Positions 1 to 6,374 of a stretch of DNA of 9,508 nt are shown here, in pieces. Made by a program: the position numbers and the translations under genes. The DNA is from an uncultured Pseudomonas sp. GTDB taxonomy: Bacteria > Pseudomonadota > Gammaproteobacteria > Pseudomonadales > Pseudomonadaceae. Every line of letters starts with the position of its first letter. Position 1 is the first letter of the stretch. The DNA is taken from positions 1-9,508 of the forward strand of contig NZ_CAMPHN010000165.1 in NCBI RefSeq assembly GCF_946885885.1, read 5' to 3'. The notes under the pieces are model-generated. The model was not told the origin of the DNA. It did no database searches and was given only the letters and a program-made list of their open reading frames with translations.

Positions 1-24
1 GGCCGTTGCTACTGGTGCGGCCTC

Positions 25-525
25 TTATCGGAATGCCTGGGCCGTACCCGTCGGTACTTGCTCCTTGAGCGTTTCGCCAAGGGCACAGATCAGGGCCCAG
101 AGCCTGGGCGGCAGGTTGTCCGGGTCGAGGCTGTCGAGCAGGTTCTTGATGCCCAAGCCCAGGTCGGTGTCGCCTTCGATGGTCAGGCGGCGGCGAAAAA
201 ACAGGGTGTCCGGGTCTTCCTGGCGGCTGGCGAGCAAGAGGAACTCGCGCCAGTTGCCGCGAATGCACACATCCACCCGCTCGTCAGCGGCGATACGCAG
301 GCCGCGCGAGTCGCGGGTCAGGCACCAGGCCAGGCGCAGATCGCTGACCTCCAGACGCAACCAGCGGCCTTGCAACAAGTCGAACTCGCCGCTGGCGAGG
401 GGTTCGGCAAACAGGCGCGCGATGACTTTTTCCAGCACCAGGCGTTGTAACGCGAAGGGTACATGCTGGCCCAAGGGCAACAACGGCTGGCCGGCGCGCA
501 TGGCGAAACGGGCGAAGGTTTTCAT
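25..525 (-). CDS. ubiT: UbiT, SCP2-domain accessory factor of anaerobic ubiquinone synthesis
   Basis: Predicted 166-residue soluble protein with an SCP2-like lipid-binding fold. In the known O2-independent ubiquinone pathway UbiT acts with UbiU and UbiV, probably presenting the hydrophobic quinone intermediates. The start at 525 (MKTFARFAMRAG) is chosen because a strong GGAGGA site lies 8 bases upstream and because its ATG overlaps the ubiV stop in an ATGA (522-525), the usual sign of translational coupling. An in-frame upstream extension to 582 would run back into ubiV and reads as low-complexity RPRRHARNGG. The C-terminal half (FFRRRLTIEGDTDLGL, then KNLLDSLD) is typical of SCP2 proteins of this operon. 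It is the last gene of ubiUVT seen here. Assignment rests on domain character plus the unmistakable UbiU and UbiV neighbours. Confidence 0.88.
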   Translation of the reverse strand: MKTFARFAMRAGQPLLPLGQHVPFALQRLVLEKVIARLFAEPLASGEFDLLQGRWLRLEVSDLRLAWCLTRDSRGLRIAADERVDVCIRGNWREFLLLASRQEDPDTLFFRRRLTIEGDTDLGLGIKNLLDSLDPDNLPPRLWALICALGETLKEQVPTGTAQAFR

Positions 526-1409
526 AGCGGTAGATCCTCCGTTCCGAGCATGCCGGCGCGGCCGTGCCAATAACCATTGCAACCCTCGACCGCCAGCGGC
601 GGCAGTTCGCCATTGCGTACCGCGTCGAAGGCCTTGACCACCGCACTCATGCCTTCGGCGCGCGGACTCAAACGCAATAGATCGGCGCCGCTTGCGGCCA
701 GCTGGGCATAGTCGGCCAATAGGTTATTGACCTTGGCCGACATGGTCTGGATGCCGTTGAGGGTGAACAGCGCTTCCTGCTCCTGGCTGTGCAGAACGAT
801 GCCTTCCGGGTAGTTTTCGCAGCAGATCCGGCAGTCGTCCTTGGGCCGGTTTTCCGCGCGCGCGGTAAAGCACCGCGCCGAGTAGGCCAGGGGGAGATGC
901 CCGTAGGCGAATACCTCCACTTCCGGCCGCGCGACGCCAAGGCTGTCGAGCTGCTGCAGAACACTCAGCAGCAAGGCGCCGGAACACTCCACGGGCGGCA
1001 CCCAGCGCTGCAAGCCGCAATCGATCAGTTCGGCCAGGGCATGGCCGTTGTACAGGTTGAGCGCGGGACCCGCGACGAAGGGCAGCTTGCGTTGGTGCAG
1101 GAGCTGCACCGCGCCCATGTCGTTGGCCTCCACCAGCAGTTCGCCGTTGTCGCACAGGCGCTTGAGGCTGGACAGTTCGGAGGCCGCCTCGACCAGTGCC
1201 AAGCCGGACAACACCAGTTCGGCACGGGTGCATTCGCGCAACTCGCGGGCCAGACCGATCCAATCGTCCAGGCTCAAGGCGCGGCGCTTGGAGCACACGG
1301 TTTCGCCGAGGTAGATCGCATCCAACGGCTGCTCGGACATCTCGGCATAGAAATCCAACAGCTTTTCGCGGCGCCAGTAAAACAGGACGGGGCCCAGGCT
1401 GAGTTTCAT
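522..1409 (-). CDS. ubiV: UbiV, U32-family Fe-S protein of O2-independent ubiquinone hydroxylation
   Basis: 295-residue member of the peptidase U32 family. UbiV forms a heterodimer with UbiU that hydroxylates the ubiquinone ring without O2, using prephenate as oxygen donor in the E. coli system. The four cysteines that bind the [4Fe-4S] cluster in E. coli UbiV (39, 180, 193, 197, from memory) are present here at the same residue numbers: C39 in GETVCSKRR, C180 in SARCFTAR, and C193/C197 in DDCRICCENYPEG. The start at 1409 (MKLSLGPVLFYWRRE) has GGAGG about 6 bases upstream. A longer in-frame reading to 1577 would overlap ubiU heavily and has no family similarity. The stop overlaps the ubiT start by 4 bases, and ubiU ends 10 bases upstream, so the three genes form one operon. 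Confidence 0.94.
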   Translation of the reverse strand: MKLSLGPVLFYWRREKLLDFYAEMSEQPLDAIYLGETVCSKRRALSLDDWIGLARELRECTRAELVLSGLALVEAASELSSLKRLCDNGELLVEANDMGAVQLLHQRKLPFVAGPALNLYNGHALAELIDCGLQRWVPPVECSGALLLSVLQQLDSLGVARPEVEVFAYGHLPLAYSARCFTARAENRPKDDCRICCENYPEGIVLHSQEQEALFTLNGIQTMSAKVNNLLADYAQLAASGADLLRLSPRAEGMSAVVKAFDAVRNGELPPLAVEGCNGYWHGRAGMLGTEDLPL

Positions 1410-1419
1410 GATGGCCTCC

Positions 1420-2415
1420 TCATTGCCAGGATCGGTGGTAGGCACCCAAGGTGGTCTGGCTGCCTTCGGAAAGCTCGTCCAACGCGCTGCGCCACTGCGG
1501 TTGCACGGCGTAGCTCTGCGGCGCCCGGGCATAGGCATCAAGGGCGGTGCGCCAGACCCGGGTGACTTGCTCGACATAAGCCGGGCTGCGCTGGCGGCCC
1601 TCGATCTTCACCGCGCTGACGCCCATGGCGGCGAGCTGCGGGATCAGGTCCAGGGTGTTCAGGCTGGTGGGTTCCTCCAGTGCATGGAAGCGCTGACCGT
1701 CGACCAGGAAACGCCCCTTGCACAGAGTCGGGTAGCCGGCCGGTTCGCCCTTGCCGTAGCGATCGATCAGCACGCCGTTGAGGCGCGAGGTCAGTCCCTC
1801 GGCATCCTCCTGCCAACGCACCGCCTTGGCCGGGGAACAGACGCCACAGAGGTTGGGCGACTCGCCGGTGAGGTAGGACGACAGGTGGCAGCGCCCCTCG
1901 GCCATGATGCACAGGCTGCCGAAGGCGAAGACCTCGATCGGCACCGTGCTCTTGTCCGCCACCTGACGCACCTGGGCCAGCGACAATACCCGCGGCAGCA
2001 CCGCGCGGCGGATGCCGTAGCGCTGCTGGTAAAGCATCAGCGCGGCGGCATTGGTCGCCGAGCCCTGCACCGACAGGTGCAGGTTGAGGTTCGGGTACTT
2101 GCGGCTGGCATAGGCCAGCACGCCCGGATCGGCGGCGATCAGGGCATCCACGCCGAGGTCCGCGGCCTGATCGACCGCGCGCTGCCAGCGGCTCCAGCCA
2201 TCGGGCTGGGCATAGGTGTTGACCGCCACATACAGCTGTCGGCCCTGCTGACGAATCAGCTGCAGGCCGCTTTCCAGTTGTTTGTCATCAAGGTTCAGGC
2301 CGGCGAAATGCCGCGCATTGGTGTCGTTGCGAAACCCCACGTAAACCGCATCGGCGCCCTGCCGAACCGCGGCCTTGAGCGCAGGCAAGCTGCCTGCCGG
2401 GCAAATCAGTTGCAT
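1420..2415 (-). CDS. ubiU: UbiU, U32-family Fe-S protein of O2-independent ubiquinone hydroxylation
   Basis: 331-residue U32-family protein, the obligate partner of UbiV. The N-terminus MQLICPAGSLPALKAAVRQGADAV is the classic U32 opening (CPAG, then GADAVYVGF). The cluster cysteines known in E. coli UbiU (169, 176, 193, 232, from memory) fall at identical numbers: C169 and C176 in GSLCIMAEGRCHLSSY, C193 in NLCGVC, and C232 in TLCKGRF. KIEGRQRSPAYV near residue 270 is the family's C-terminal signature. The start at 2415 is preferred because CGGAGT lies just upstream; an in-frame TTG at 2436 is the alternative. It is the first gene of ubiUVT and has its own ANR-type promoter (2446-2487), so the operon should be induced at low oxygen. 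Confidence 0.95.
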   Translation of the reverse strand: MQLICPAGSLPALKAAVRQGADAVYVGFRNDTNARHFAGLNLDDKQLESGLQLIRQQGRQLYVAVNTYAQPDGWSRWQRAVDQAADLGVDALIAADPGVLAYASRKYPNLNLHLSVQGSATNAAALMLYQQRYGIRRAVLPRVLSLAQVRQVADKSTVPIEVFAFGSLCIMAEGRCHLSSYLTGESPNLCGVCSPAKAVRWQEDAEGLTSRLNGVLIDRYGKGEPAGYPTLCKGRFLVDGQRFHALEEPTSLNTLDLIPQLAAMGVSAVKIEGRQRSPAYVEQVTRVWRTALDAYARAPQSYAVQPQWRSALDELSEGSQTTLGAYHRSWQ

Positions 2416-2445
2416 GGAAACTCCGTACTGCGGCAAAAAATAAGG

Positions 2446-2487
2446 ACTCTAGGGATTTACCCGTGCAGTCGCCTTGATCGGGGTCAA
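2446..2487 (-). promoter_or_regulatory. ANR/DNR (FNR-type) box and -10 element driving ubiUVT
   Basis: Read on the minus strand, TTGACCCCGATCAA (2474-2487) matches the TTGAT-N4-ATCAA FNR/ANR consensus except for one T-to-C change. A class II activator site centred at -41.5 would place the start of transcription near 2439 and the -10 hexamer at 2446-2451. The sequence there is TAGAGT, a good -10 at exactly that spacing. The predicted leader is about 24 bases and contains the ubiU ribosome binding site. DNR, the NO-responsive relative, recognises nearly the same sequence and cannot be excluded. Confidence 0.8.
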
Positions 2488-2526
2488 CAAGCCCCTGATG
2501 CGGCTAACGTCACTATCGGGTTAGAT

Positions 2527-2610
2527 GTAGGAGCCAGCTTGCTGGCGATCTGGCGATATTTCAGATCAAAAGCATCGCCAGCAAGGACTAGGCGTCCCCC
2601 TAGCTCCTAC
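2527..2610. repeat. REP-like palindromic intergenic element
   Basis: Outer arms GTAGGAGC (2527-2534) and GCTCCTAC (2603-2610) are perfect inverted copies, as are inner arms CTTGCTGGCGAT (2538-2549) and ATCGCCAGCAAG (2574-2585). This is the layout of the GTAGGAGC-type repeats scattered through Pseudomonas genomes. The right side is asymmetric: GGACTAGGCGTCCCCCTA separates inner and outer arms, and part of it recurs at the end of the window (9492-9508). The rest of the 305-base moeA-ubiU gap (2611-2720) shows no gene. Confidence 0.8.
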
Positions 2611-2720
2611 AGTTTGCTGCGCGACAGCGCGGCGTCTGGACGACGGGGGTTCTCCCACAGGCCCCTATCAGCCGACAGACACGTTATATCCACCCAAACG
2701 GCGCACTCCTCCTACATCAC

Positions 2721-3953
2721 TCAGTGCAGCAACTCGCCAAACGGCAGGTAGTCGAGCAGATCGCCCTGCTCCAGCGTCTGCCCCACATCGATAACCGCCA
2801 GGCCATCGGCCCAACAGGCGGACGTGAGCATCGCCGAACCCTGCTGCGGGTGCAGGCACACGCGCAGTTGGCCGTCCTGTTCCTGCAACCGCGCGCGCAG
2901 GTATTGCCGGCGCGCGTTGGGTTTGGTCCAGGCGAAGCCGGCCGGCATGGGCAGCGGCTGTGGCAACACGCTGAGGCAGCCCTGGGCGCGCAGCAGGAAC
3001 GGCCGCGCCACCACCAGCGCGGTGATCAAAGCCGCCGCCGGGTTGCCCGGTAAGCCGATCCAGGGTTTGCCGCCTACCGAGCCGAAGGCCAGGGGTTTGC
3101 CCGGTTGAATCGCCAGGCGCCACAGGTGCAACTGGCCGAGTTCGCGGATCGCCTGTTTGAGGTGATCCTCCTCGCCGACCGAGACCCCGCCCGAGGTGAT
3201 CAGCAGGTCCCATTCGGACGCCGCCAAACTCAGCGCATCGCGGCTGGCGGCCAGCTCGTCGGCCATGATTTCGTAGTCGTGCACTTCCAGCCCCAGGCTC
3301 TGCAGCAGCCCGGCCAGGCTGTAGCGATTGGCGTTATGGATCTGCCCGGGTTGCAGCACTTCGCCGGGCTCGCGCAGCTCGTTGCCGCTGCTCAGCAGGC
3401 CGACGCGCAAGCGCCGATAGACCGCCACCCGCGCGACGCCGAAACTCGCCAGCAACCCAAGTTCCTGAGCGCGCAGACGCTGCCCAGCGGCCAGCACCAA
3501 AGTGCCGGCGGCCACCTCCTCGCCCCGTTTGCGCACATGCTCGCCGCCTTTCACCGGCGGTAGCCACAGCTGCCCGCCTTCCAGCCGGCAATGTTCCTGG
3601 GCCACCACGGTGTCGGCGCCGGGCGGCAGCGGCGCGCCGGTGAAGATGCGCACGGCATGCCCGACCTGCAGCGTCTGGCTCGCCGCATCGCCGGCGGCGA
3701 TACGGCCGGCCAATGGCAGGCAGCCGCCCGCGGCGGGTAAATCGGCGGCGCGCAGGGCATAACCGTCCATCGCGCTGTTATCCCAGGCCGGCACCTCGAA
3801 CGGCGCGCGCAACGATTCGGCCAGCACCCGGCCGAGCGCCTTGCCGACGGCGACGTATTCCACCGGTGGCGGCGCCGGTGCGCGTGCCAGCAACTCGGCA
3901 ATCGCCTCATCGACCGGGCGCAGCTCGTCGCCGGTGCAATCGCAGGCGCTCAT
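2721..3953 (-). CDS. moeA: MoeA, molybdopterin molybdenumtransferase
   Basis: 410-residue cytosolic enzyme of the last step of molybdenum cofactor synthesis: it inserts molybdate into adenylated molybdopterin and releases AMP. Family motifs appear in order: NSAMDGYALR (59-68), FTGAPLPPGAD (104-114), SSGNELREPGE (188-198), TSGGVSVGEED (253-263) and the MPT-binding GLPGNPAAAL (300-309), followed by a C-terminal beta domain. Length is normal for the family (E. coli about 411). The start at 3953 (MSACDCTGDE) has GGAG 7 bases upstream, and its ATG overlaps the moaB stop in ATGA, so the two genes are coupled. The open frame continues upstream to 4322 but only as the shadow of moaB. In P. aeruginosa the corresponding pair is the anaerobic copy (moeA1-moaB1), which fits the neighbours here. 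Confidence 0.95.
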   Translation of the reverse strand: MSACDCTGDELRPVDEAIAELLARAPAPPPVEYVAVGKALGRVLAESLRAPFEVPAWDNSAMDGYALRAADLPAAGGCLPLAGRIAAGDAASQTLQVGHAVRIFTGAPLPPGADTVVAQEHCRLEGGQLWLPPVKGGEHVRKRGEEVAAGTLVLAAGQRLRAQELGLLASFGVARVAVYRRLRVGLLSSGNELREPGEVLQPGQIHNANRYSLAGLLQSLGLEVHDYEIMADELAASRDALSLAASEWDLLITSGGVSVGEEDHLKQAIRELGQLHLWRLAIQPGKPLAFGSVGGKPWIGLPGNPAAALITALVVARPFLLRAQGCLSVLPQPLPMPAGFAWTKPNARRQYLRARLQEQDGQLRVCLHPQQGSAMLTSACWADGLAVIDVGQTLEQGDLLDYLPFGELLH

Positions 3954-4507
3954 GAACGGGCTCCGCAGCGCTGCGCCTGGGGCTGATCGGCCAGGCGTTT
4001 GAGGTGGGCGACGAAATTGCACGGGCCGGTGCGGCTGTCCAATTGTTCGCAAAGAATCTTTTGCCAGGCCGTGCGGCAGGCATTCGGCGAGCCGGGCAAG
4101 CAGCAGATCAATACGCCGTTGCTGATCCCGGCCAGGGCGCGAGATTGCAGGCTGGAGGTGCCGATCTCCGCCAGGGAGACCTGACGGAACAGCTCGCCGA
4201 AGCCATCGACCTGCTTGTCCAGCAAGGGCGCCACCGCTTGCGGGGTGTTGTCGCGGGCGGTGAAACCGGTGCCGCCGGTGATCAATACCACCTGCACCAA
4301 GGGGTCGGCGATCCAGGCGCACAGCTGGGCGCGGATCTGCCAGATGTCGTCGATCACCAGAGCACGCTCGACCAGGGCGTGGCCGGCGGCCTCCAGGCCG
4401 TCGATCAAGGTCTGCCCGGACGTATCGGTCGCCAGGCTACGGGTGTCGCTAACGGTCAATACCGCGATACGCAACGATTGGAAATCGGCACTCGATAAAT
4501 GAGCCAT
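3950..4507 (-). CDS. moaB: MoaB, molybdopterin adenylyltransferase-family protein
   Basis: 185-residue MoaB/MogA-fold protein. The family binds molybdopterin and, in many organisms, adenylates it to activate it for MoeA. Visible motifs are IAVLTVSDTR (14-23), the MPT/nucleotide loop LITGGTGFTARDNTP (75-89) with the key aspartate at 86, and CCLPGSPNA (135-143). The start at 4507 (MAHLSSADF) is chosen over an in-frame ATG at 4522 because that earlier ATG is itself part of the ATGGAGG ribosome binding site lying 8 bases before 4507. The gene precedes moeA with a 4-base overlap. The moaC, moaD and moaE genes that, as I recall, adjoin this pair in P. aeruginosa are not in the window; a HemN-like gene lies upstream instead. 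I see no convincing promoter of its own. Confidence 0.92.
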   Translation of the reverse strand: MAHLSSADFQSLRIAVLTVSDTRSLATDTSGQTLIDGLEAAGHALVERALVIDDIWQIRAQLCAWIADPLVQVVLITGGTGFTARDNTPQAVAPLLDKQVDGFGELFRQVSLAEIGTSSLQSRALAGISNGVLICCLPGSPNACRTAWQKILCEQLDSRTGPCNFVAHLKRLADQPQAQRCGARS

Positions 4508-4703
4508 GCGCAAAGCCTCCATTGGGTGTGTCGGCAGACTGCATCGGCGCCCCGGCGCGGCCTATTCCCCGTTGGAGGTATGCCCTCGCGTCGATGGGCC
4601 GCGAGCCCCGGATCTAAAAGGCTCGGCTGCCACTGCGACGCAAGGTCGCGGGCGCCGGCCGGAACGGCGAGATCAACCGAAACCTGCGGGAGGCGCGTTA
4701 ATC
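4508..4703. other. GC-rich non-coding leader upstream of moaB
   Basis: First part of the 413-base gap between moaB and the HemN-like gene. No believable gene is present. Several short perfect stems occur: CTCGCG/CGCGAG (4585-4590 with 4600-4605), GCGAC/GTCGC (4635-4639 with 4645-4649) and GCGCC/GGCGC (4547-4551 with 4554-4558). If transcribed toward moaB this would be a structured 5' leader. I could not match it to a known riboswitch by eye, including the moco RNA of E. coli moaA. Confidence 0.3.
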
Positions 4704-4773
4704 CGTAGGTCGGGTTAGCGGCAATCGGCACGGTGCAGGTCACCCCGCGATTTACGCTGCCGCGTAACCCGAC
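4704..4773. repeat. Hairpin repeat, GTCGGGTTA family
   Basis: GTCGGGTTAGCG (4709-4720) and CGCGTAACCCGAC (4761-4773) form an imperfect inverted repeat, with nine perfect outer pairs and about 40 bases between. The form CGTAGGTCGGGTTAGCG...GTAACCCGAC is a common dispersed intergenic element in Pseudomonas and relatives. No coding potential seen. Confidence 0.7.
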
Positions 4774-4830
4774 AACGGTAATCGCGGCTAAAGCCCCTCC
4801 CACGCCCGACAGCGGAATTCGCGGTGCGCC

Positions 4831-4903
4831 ATGATGGGTTACGCCGCGCAAGAATGGATGACTTACCTGAATACCATGCTGGCGGCTAACCCATCCTACG
4901 GGC
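4831..4903. repeat. Hairpin repeat, GATGGGTTA family
   Basis: TGATGGGTTACGCCGC (starting about 4832) is mirrored by GGCGGCTAACCCATCCTACG (4881-4900). It is related to the adjacent 4704-4773 element (GGGTTA arm core, TAACCC return arm) but with GAT in place of GTC before the GGGTTA core. Its right end runs into CGGGCTACGGGATCGCGC (4899-4916), which recurs inverted at 8824-8841. It ends just downstream of the HemN-like stop codon, so it may also affect transcript ends. Confidence 0.7.
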
Positions 4904-4920
4904 TACGGGATCGCGCAGAC

Positions 4921-6282
4921 TCAGCGCTCGGGTTGCTGCACACCCGTGCAGCGCGGTGTGGCGAGCTGGTGTTCAAAGGCTTTGCACACCGCGCCCATGC
5001 TCAGCCGGCCGATGGCGGAAAGCTCGATGCGCTCGCGGCTGAGCGTCAGCAAGCCGTCGTGGGCCATCTGTTCGAGCAACGGCCAGGCCGAGGCGAAATA
5101 ATCGTGCAGGCACACGCCGAAGCGCGCTTCGATGGCTTCTATGTCCACGGCGAAGTTGCACATCAGGCTATCGACCAGCGCGCGCCGCAGGCGGTCGTCG
5201 GCCCCGCAACGCAAACCACGACTGGTCGCCAGTTGGCCCATCTGCAGTTGCCGCTGATAGCGCTGCAGGTCGCGGCTATTCTGCGCGTAGAGATCGCCGA
5301 CCTGACTGATCGCGGCCACGCCGAGGCCGATCTGGTCGCAATCGGCATGCTGGCTGAAGCCCTGGCAGGTGCGCCGCAGGTGGCCGTTTTCCCGGGCGAT
5401 CGCCAGGTCGTCCTCGGGCAGCGCGAACAATCCCGTGCCGATATAGCGGTAACCGGCGAGGCTCAATTGCTCGACGCCAAGACGGCGCATCGCCGCCTTA
5501 TCCTCGCGACTGGACAAGCCCCGCGTGGAAAAACGCCGCTGCGGCCAATAGCGCTGTGGCGGCTCGGCGTAATCGAACAGGGTCACCCTGCCCGGCTGCA
5601 ACTCGACGATGGCGGCGACCTTACGGGCGAAACTGGCCCGGGTTTGCCAGGCGCGGCCGTAGCCCAGCTCGATGTTCACCGAGCGATAGTGCAAGGCCCG
5701 CGCGGCGTCGATCAGCGAACGGATCTGCCGTGGATTCTGCAATGCGATCGCCCCGCCGCCGCTGCTCTCCGCATCCGCCACGCCGATACTGACGTGGTTG
5801 AAACCCAGCTCGCGCAACAGGCCCATGGTCGCCCAGCTGGTGTGCGCCTGCTCGATCTCGATGGCGTAATCGCCGGAGTCGTAATCCAGCAGGCTGAAGC
5901 GCTTGCGCAGATGCGCCATCAGCCCTCGCAGCGCGTCGGCGTCGAGCACATTGGCGCCGGCCAGATGAAATTGCTCGACGCGTTGCTGTTGTCCCAGGTG
6001 GCAACCGATCAGGTCGATTTCGCGCTGTAAACGTTGCAGGTAAACGCCGACCGCATCGGCCAAGCCGTCCTCGCGGCCATGGCCGAGGGCGCGCCGGCTG
6101 GGCAAGCGCACGGCCAAGGACAGCGGCCGCTGCGCCTGCCGACTGCTGCGCAAGGCGCGCAGCAGATCCAGCGAACCGACCCGGTGATGGAAGGTGCCGC
6201 TATCGGGATAGCCGCCATAGCTGAAGCCGCCATAGGCATAGCGGTCGAGCGGTTCGCTGTCCCAGTCGATGGATTCGAACAT
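4921..6282 (-). CDS. HemN-family protein lacking the radical-SAM cysteine motif (probable pseudo-enzyme)
   Basis: 453 residues, co-linear over nearly its whole length with oxygen-independent coproporphyrinogen III dehydrogenase HemN (E. coli about 457, compared from memory). Shared blocks: IDWD then YAYGGFSYGGYP (5-26), RPLSLAVRLP (52-61), NIELGYGRAWQT (203-214), VTLFDYAEPP (233-242), GYRYIGTGLFALPEDDLAIA (277-296), CQGFSQHADCDQIGLGVAAIS (306-326, broken by changes), and a HemN C-terminal domain with LMCNF, DYFA and GRLSM. However, the segment that should carry PFCHKLCYFCGC reads PSRRALGHGRED (61-72), with no cysteine. GGGTP is replaced by LAGAN, VQD by VAD (A169), and the conserved arginine after it appears lost. 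None of the eight cysteines forms CX3CX2C, and no nearby reading frame restores it. The frame is intact, with GGGGGAGA before the ATG at 6282. Canonical HemN catalysis is unlikely; heme or substrate binding, or a regulatory role, is speculation. Confidence 0.85.
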   Translation of the reverse strand: MFESIDWDSEPLDRYAYGGFSYGGYPDSGTFHHRVGSLDLLRALRSSRQAQRPLSLAVRLPSRRALGHGREDGLADAVGVYLQRLQREIDLIGCHLGQQQRVEQFHLAGANVLDADALRGLMAHLRKRFSLLDYDSGDYAIEIEQAHTSWATMGLLRELGFNHVSIGVADAESSGGGAIALQNPRQIRSLIDAARALHYRSVNIELGYGRAWQTRASFARKVAAIVELQPGRVTLFDYAEPPQRYWPQRRFSTRGLSSREDKAAMRRLGVEQLSLAGYRYIGTGLFALPEDDLAIARENGHLRRTCQGFSQHADCDQIGLGVAAISQVGDLYAQNSRDLQRYQRQLQMGQLATSRGLRCGADDRLRRALVDSLMCNFAVDIEAIEARFGVCLHDYFASAWPLLEQMAHDGLLTLSRERIELSAIGRLSMGAVCKAFEHQLATPRCTGVQQPER

Positions 6283-6341
6283 CTGCTCTCCCCCGGCATG
6301 AGCACATGGATACAGTGTCCGGGGGTTCGTGCAAAAGCTCC

Positions 6342-6355
6342 TTGACCTGCGTCAA
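6342..6355 (-). promoter_or_regulatory. ANR/DNR (FNR-type) box upstream of the HemN-like gene
   Basis: TTGACCTGCGTCAA is a perfect 5+5 inverted repeat of the ANR/DNR type, in the 92-base norR-hemN gap. A class II position at -41.5 gives transcription starting near 6307, about 25 bases before the start codon at 6282. The -10 at the predicted place (GACACT) is weak. A third half-site TTGAC at 6357-6361 follows, giving GTCAA-C-TTGAC and a repeated CTTGACCTG (6341-6349 and 6356-6364). Confidence 0.72.
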
Positions 6356-6374
6356 CTTGACCTGGGGACCCGGC

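Noticed and set aside
2431..2441. A-run (T-run on the minus strand) as a terminator before ubiU
   Set aside because: The TTTTTT on the minus strand lies in the predicted ubiU leader with no stem in front of it.
1408..2751. Long plus-strand open frame (447 codons) opposite ubiU
   Set aside because: It is antisense to a gene with all UbiU cluster cysteines and family motifs; the frame is open only because of high GC, and its translation has no recognisable domain.
4660..4685. ANR box upstream of moaB
   Set aside because: Only one half-site (TTGAT on the minus strand) is present; the partner reads CCGTT and does not fit.
2527..4903. Palindromic repeats considered as a CRISPR array
   Set aside because: The elements are single hairpins of different families far apart, with no regular direct repeats or spacers.
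4831..6030. Plus-strand open frame (399 codons) opposite the HemN-like gene
   Set aside because: Antisense shadow: rich in A, Q, R, G and L with no motif, no ribosome binding site, and starting inside an intergenic repeat.
6067..6102. Frameshift or sequencing error hiding the HemN cysteine motif
   Set aside because: The shifted minus-strand frame here reads PWPCACPAGAPSAMAARTA, with no CX3CX2C, while the flanking HemN blocks are continuous in one frame on both sides.
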